Below are positions 6,208 through 8,771 of a DNA stretch of 8,771 nucleotides, one piece after another. Every line of letters begins with the position of its first letter. The stretch's first letter is position 1. The stretch is from Bacillota bacterium (lineage in GTDB: Bacteria > Bacillota > Sulfobacillia > Symbiobacteriales > ZC4RG38). The stretch spans positions 1 to 8,771 of the forward strand of contig QGUP01000064.1 of the NCBI GenBank assembly GCA_003242505.1, given 5' to 3'. The notes under the pieces were generated by a model. It made no database searches. It was not told the origin of the DNA and saw only the letters and a program-made list of their open reading frames with translations. The position numbers were made by a program, and so were the translations under genes.

Positions 6208-7208
6208 CGCCTTCCCACCTCCCGCCGGGCCAGGGCGATGAAGAAGGGAACGCCCAGCAGGGCTGTCACCACGCCCACCGGCGCCTCCCCTGGCCGGATG
6301 ATCAGCCGGGCGCCCACATCCGCGAGGATGAGGAGGATGGCCCCCAGCACACCGCTGTACGGGAGGACCCACCGGTAATCCGGGCCCACGATCCACCGGC
6401 TCAGGTGGGGGACCGCGAGGCCGAGAAAACCGATGGGACCCGCTGCGGCCACCGCGCTGCCGGCCAGCAGCACCACCGCCGCCGCCCCGGCCGCCTTCAC
6501 CCAGCCGGTGCGCTGGCCCAGACCCCGGGCGACCTCTTCTCCGAGGCTCAGGGCATTCAGGGGCCGGCCCAGGCCCAGGGCCAGGGCCAGGCCGACCAGC
6601 ATGTACGGGAGCAGTCCCCGGAGGACCTCCGGATCCCGGCCGGCGACGGAGCCCGCCAGCCAGAGCCGGATCTCGTCCAGGGTCCGCTCACTGGCCACCA
6701 GTACCCCCTGGGTGAGAGCGGTGAGAAATCCGGCCATGGCCGCACCGGCCAGGGTGAGCCGCAGGGGGGTGACGCCGCCCCGGCCCAGGTTGGCCAGGGC
6801 GTAGACCGCCCCGGCGGCTGCCGCGGCGCCGAGGAAGGCCAGCCAGGCCAGGGTGTGCAGAGACGGGGTGCCCAGCAGGTAGAGCCCTGCGGCCACCGCC
6901 AGGGTGGCGCCGGCGTTGATCCCCAGGGTGCCGGGAGCCGCCAGGGGGTTCCGGGTCAGGGCCTGGGTGAGGGTACCCGCCACCCCGAGGCAGCCGCCGA
7001 CCGCCATGGCGATCAGGGTCCGGGGCAGCCGGATCGACCGGACCACCAGGTGGGCCGGCGAGCCGTCAAAGGCCGTCAGGGCCTCGAGCACCGTCCCGAT
7101 GGGGATGGCCTGCAGGCCCGAGGCGAGGCTGATGCCAAAGGCAAGGACAAGGAGGCCGAGTCCGGCCAGCAGCCCCAGGCCGGGGCGGGATCGAAAGAGG
7201 GCGTACAC
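6204..7208 (-). CDS. FecCD-family ABC transporter permease (first of pair)
   Basis: This is the first gene of the importer operon and the other half of the permease heterodimer. The 334 residues include an N-terminal helix (LGLLAGLGLLVLAFGISLA, 11-29), the RLPRTLIAMAVGGCLGVAGTLTQ segment (60-82) followed by ALTRNPLAAPGTLGINAGA (83-101), and the coupling motif GPIGFLGLAVPHLSRWIVG with GVLGAILLILADVGARLI after it, all FecCD hallmarks. The C-terminal GEAPVGVVTALLGVPFFIAL resembles FecD-type partners. The start is GTG at 7208, with GGAGG about 7 nt upstream and no better candidate. Its stop overlaps the start of the next permease by the ATGA arrangement. It is divergent from the binding-protein gene, with the Fur-like box in between. 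Confidence 0.93.
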   Translation of the reverse strand: MYALFRSRPGLGLLAGLGLLVLAFGISLASGLQAIPIGTVLEALTAFDGSPAHLVVRSIRLPRTLIAMAVGGCLGVAGTLTQALTRNPLAAPGTLGINAGATLAVAAGLYLLGTPSLHTLAWLAFLGAAAAAGAVYALANLGRGGVTPLRLTLAGAAMAGFLTALTQGVLVASERTLDEIRLWLAGSVAGRDPEVLRGLLPYMLVGLALALGLGRPLNALSLGEEVARGLGQRTGWVKAAGAAAVVLLAGSAVAAAGPIGFLGLAVPHLSRWIVGPDYRWVLPYSGVLGAILLILADVGARLIIRPGEAPVGVVTALLGVPFFIALARREVGRR

Positions 7209-7267
7209 CGTGGACCTCCGTGGTGGTGGACGGCTTCATCCGGACGGCCGGCGGGCGGAAGATGCCC

Positions 7268-7297
7268 TTGACGGGTTTCACCCCGCCGGATTAGCAT
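7268..7297 (+). promoter_or_regulatory. Candidate promoter of the binding-protein gene
   Basis: TTGACG (7268-7273), an 18-nt spacer and TAGCAT (7292-7297) give five and four matches to the sigma-A hexamers. The predicted start near 7304 would place the Fur-like box just downstream (about +10 to +28), where bound repressor could block RNA polymerase. Confidence 0.35.
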
Positions 7298-7318
7298 GGA
7301 ACAGGTGCGATGTGAAAA
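7290..7318 (-). promoter_or_regulatory. Candidate promoter of the ABC importer operon
   Basis: On the minus strand TTTTCA (7318-7313), a 17-nt spacer and GCTAAT (7295-7290) match four of six bases at each hexamer. The -35 element lies inside the Fur-like box. The leader would be about 75 nt. The assignment rests on spacing and on the overlap with the operator. Confidence 0.35.
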
Positions 7319-7332
7319 TGAGAATCACTCTC
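7314..7332. promoter_or_regulatory. Fur box in the divergent iron-uptake control region
   Basis: The 19-nt site matches 15 of 19 positions of the classical GATAATGATAATCATTATC Fur box. It also contains the Bacillus-style 7-1-7 inverted repeat TGAGAAT-C-ACTCTCA (7319-7333). It is an A/T-rich island in a very G+C-rich window and lies between the divergent binding-protein gene and importer operon. Fur with ferrous iron would repress both. A Zur or PerR paralogue could bind a related site, but the flanking genes favour Fur. Confidence 0.75.
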
Positions 7333-7375
7333 AACCGGAGACAACATACCACAAAAGCGTGGGGAGTGTCCAGGT

Positions 7376-8356
7376 GTGAAGAGCCGTTGTGCTCCGTGGT
7401 CCCGGGTTCTGGGAACCCTGGCGGTGGTGTTGCTTCTGGCCGGCTGCGGCGGCGGTCAAGTCGGCACCGGAGCGGGGGGGAACACTGCCGGCGGCGAGAA
7501 TCAACCGGCGCCGGCCGAACAGCCGGCGAAGCGGAAAGTGAAGCACGCCCTGGAGGAGATTGAGGTGCCGGCCCATCCGCAGCGGGTGGTGGTGCTCGAT
7601 ACCGGCGAACTGGACATCGCCCTGGCCCTGGGGGTAAAGCCCGTGGGAGCGGTGATCGCGGACGCGGAGAGCGGGTTCCCTGCGTACCTGAAGGACCAGG
7701 TGGAAGGCATCCAGCGAGTGGGCACCATCGCCCAGCCGGACCTGGAAACCATCGCGGCCCTCCAGCCGGACCTCATCCTCACCAACGTGCTGCGGCACGA
7801 GAAGATCTATGATCAGCTCAAGCAGATCGCCCCGACGGTGGTGGGGGTGCGGCCCAACCGGTGGAAGGAGAACCTGAAGCTGTACGCGGAGGCCCTGGGG
7901 AAGGCGGAGGAAGCGGAGCGGCTCCTCCAGGAGTACGAGGCCCGGCTGGCCGAGTTCCGGGAGCGGATGGGCGACAGGCTCGCCAGCACCCGGGTCTCCC
8001 TGGTCCGGTCCATGCCGGACCATGCCCGGATCTACCTCCACGACTCCTTCTCCGGCAGCATTATCCGGGACGCGGGCCTGCCCCGGCCGCCGGCCCAGGA
8101 CAAGGAGGGGATCTTTGAGAGGGTCTCCGAGGAGCGGATCCCGGACCTGGACGGGGACGTGATGTTTGTCTTCTATTACGGCCGGGAGAAGGGCGACTCC
8201 CTGGCGCCCCTGCAGAAGAACCCCCTCTGGTCCCAGTTGCAGGTCGTCCAGCAGGGTCGGGTCTATGAGGTGGACGACGGCCACTGGGGCCTGGGCCTGG
8301 GGCCCATCGCCGCCAGGCTGGTGGTGGACGACCTGTTCCGCTACCTGGCGCCCTAG
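7376..8356 (+). CDS. Iron-siderophore ABC transporter substrate-binding lipoprotein (FecB/FhuD/YfiY-like)
   Basis: This lipoprotein captures a ferric siderophore outside the membrane and delivers it to the FecCD permeases encoded divergently. The 326 residues start with a lipoprotein signal peptide (hydrophobic stretch 12-22, lipobox LAGC with Cys24) and a Gly/Ala/Pro/Gln-rich linker (25-52). A class III (helix-backbone) binding fold follows: RVVVLDTGELDIALALGVKPVG (70-91), VGTIAQPDLETIAALQPDLIL (115-135) with RHEKIYDQLKQIAPTV (140-155), the long central helix (about 163-200), and a second lobe ending in the family tail GPIAARLVVDDLFRYL. The GELD and RHEKIYD segments resemble hydroxamate or citrate siderophore receptors, but specificity is unproven. 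The start is GTG at 7376, with GGGGAG about 9 nt upstream. No clear terminator separates it from the SASP gene downstream, which has its own promoter. Confidence 0.93.
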   Translation: MKSRCAPWSRVLGTLAVVLLLAGCGGGQVGTGAGGNTAGGENQPAPAEQPAKRKVKHALEEIEVPAHPQRVVVLDTGELDIALALGVKPVGAVIADAESGFPAYLKDQVEGIQRVGTIAQPDLETIAALQPDLILTNVLRHEKIYDQLKQIAPTVVGVRPNRWKENLKLYAEALGKAEEAERLLQEYEARLAEFRERMGDRLASTRVSLVRSMPDHARIYLHDSFSGSIIRDAGLPRPPAQDKEGIFERVSEERIPDLDGDVMFVFYYGREKGDSLAPLQKNPLWSQLQVVQQGRVYEVDDGHWGLGLGPIAARLVVDDLFRYLAP

Positions 8357-8439
8357 GTCCAGGGCCGGCTCAACCTCCGCCCAGAGGCTGCCATGGCGGC
8401 AGGCCCAGCGGTTCCCGGCGGGATCCTGGCTCGTTGCCG

Positions 8440-8468
8440 GAATACCGGCCGGCGGGGTGGTCACACTA
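8440..8468 (+). promoter_or_regulatory. Sigma-G-like forespore promoter of the SASP gene
   Basis: GAATA (8440-8444), a 17-nt spacer and CACACTA (8462-8468) closely follow the sigma-G pattern GHATR-N17/18-CATWHTA, with one mismatch in the -10. The start near 8475 gives a leader of about 38 nt before the SASP ATG. SASP genes are the classic sigma-G targets, so position and sequence agree. The GAATA partly lies in the loop of a small GCCGG-AATA-CCGGC hairpin. Confidence 0.55.
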
Positions 8469-8512
8469 TGGGTGAACCCCACACTACACGAGTCAGACAG
8501 GAGGGTGCCTCG

Positions 8513-8728
8513 ATGCCTCGGAACAACCGGAAAGTCGTCCCGCAGGCAGCCCAGGCCCTGGACCAGCTGAAGCAGCAGATCGCCTCCCAGCTTGGCATCC
8601 CGAACTACCAGGGGTACCTCGGCGACGTCCCGTCCAAGGTGAACGGCGCCGTCGGCGGCAACATCACCCGGCAGCTGGTCGCCCTGGCCGAGCAGCAGCT
8701 GGCCGGCGGGACCTTCCCGCAGGGCTAA
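8513..8728 (+). CDS. Alpha/beta-type small acid-soluble spore protein (SASP)
   Basis: It saturates the spore chromosome, shifting DNA toward an A-like form that resists UV and heat, and is degraded at germination for amino acids. The 71-residue product has family length and both conserved blocks: VPQAAQALDQLKQQIASQLGI (residues 9-29) and the DNA-binding helix region GAVGGNITRQLVALAEQQLAG (45-65). The middle NYQGYLGDVPSK resembles clostridial-type members. AGGAGGG lies 7 nt before the ATG at 8513; an in-frame extension to 8393 lacks family similarity and is rejected. Oddity: the germination protease (GPR) site, usually E-I-A-S-E-F/L, reads Q22-I-A-S-Q26-L here, so both glutamates are glutamines. 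The gene has its own sigma-G-like promoter and a short hairpin after the stop. Confidence 0.95.
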   Translation: MPRNNRKVVPQAAQALDQLKQQIASQLGIPNYQGYLGDVPSKVNGAVGGNITRQLVALAEQQLAGGTFPQG

Positions 8729-8736
8729 CGGGAAAC

Positions 8737-8755
8737 AAGGCCGGTGACCGGTCTT
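8737..8755 (+). terminator. Short hairpin after the SASP gene
   Basis: An 8-bp stem (8737-8744 with 8748-8755, one G-U pair) around a 3-nt loop begins 9 nt after the stop, preceded by AAAC and ending in TCTT. The structure is small, and the window ends soon after, so the call is tentative. Confidence 0.4.
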
Positions 8756-8771
8756 CGATAGAGCCCCAGCG

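Noticed and set aside
5338..6378. A long plus-strand open frame opposite the second FecCD permease, and a similar one at 6405-7271 opposite the first.
   Set aside because: Products are Gln/Gly/Pro/Arg-rich with no domain; both strands of GC-rich membrane-protein genes commonly give such shadows.
8388..8402. Small hairpin CTGCC-ATGGC-GGCAG after the binding-protein gene, considered as a terminator.
   Set aside because: Only 5 bp with no U-tract; such stems are expected by chance at this base composition.
7331..8482. A 383-codon minus-strand open frame opposite the binding lipoprotein gene.
   Set aside because: The opposite strand encodes a complete lipoprotein with signal peptide and family motifs. 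This frame would also read out of the Fur-controlled region in antisense and shows no domain.

Overview
The window is very G+C-rich and comes from a spore-forming Firmicute. The decisive clue is an alpha/beta-type small acid-soluble spore protein (SASP) gene at the right end, preceded by a sigma-G-like promoter. Two lipoproteins with Gram-positive-style lipoboxes, GGAGG-type ribosome binding sites and Fur-like and CRP/FNR-like operators agree with this. High-GC thermophilic lineages such as Thermaerobacter, Symbiobacterium or Caldinitratiruptor would fit, but the genus is a guess.

Layout. (1) 1-1448, plus strand: the 3' part of a sugar-nucleotidyltransferase/phosphomannomutase-like fusion, cut by the window edge; the visible mutase half looks catalytically dead. 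(2) 1560-2138, minus strand: a small class I SAM-dependent methyltransferase, convergent with (1) across a strong hairpin. (3) 2437-3531, plus strand: a lipoprotein copper nitrite reductase (NirK) with every expected copper ligand. It is divergent from (2), and the region between them holds a CRP/FNR-like box that sits about 42 bp upstream of both predicted starts. (4) 3693-4172, minus strand: an unrecognised protein with a Gly/His-rich head and nine cysteines. (5) 4280-7208, minus strand: a three-gene FecCD/FecE-type iron-siderophore ABC importer operon (permease, permease, ATPase). (6) 7376-8356, plus strand: the matching substrate-binding lipoprotein, divergent from (5), with one Fur-like box overlapping or close to both promoters. 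(7) 8513-8728, plus strand: the SASP.

How the parts work together. The binding lipoprotein would capture a ferric siderophore outside the membrane and hand it to the permease heterodimer, powered by the ATPase; the whole set is probably repressed by Fur when iron is plentiful. NirK reduces nitrite to NO on the outer face of the membrane and is probably switched on by a CRP/FNR-family regulator sensing low oxygen or NO. No NO reductase is in the window. The SASP coats DNA in the forespore. No gene-free stretch exceeds 300 bases; the longest (2139-2436) holds the divergent nirK/methyltransferase control region.

I see no mobile element, CRISPR array, tRNA or rRNA, and no clear new multi-gene system. 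The most unusual items are the His/Cys-rich orphan protein, the symmetric CRP/FNR box, and the SASP whose germination-protease site has Gln where Glu is expected.
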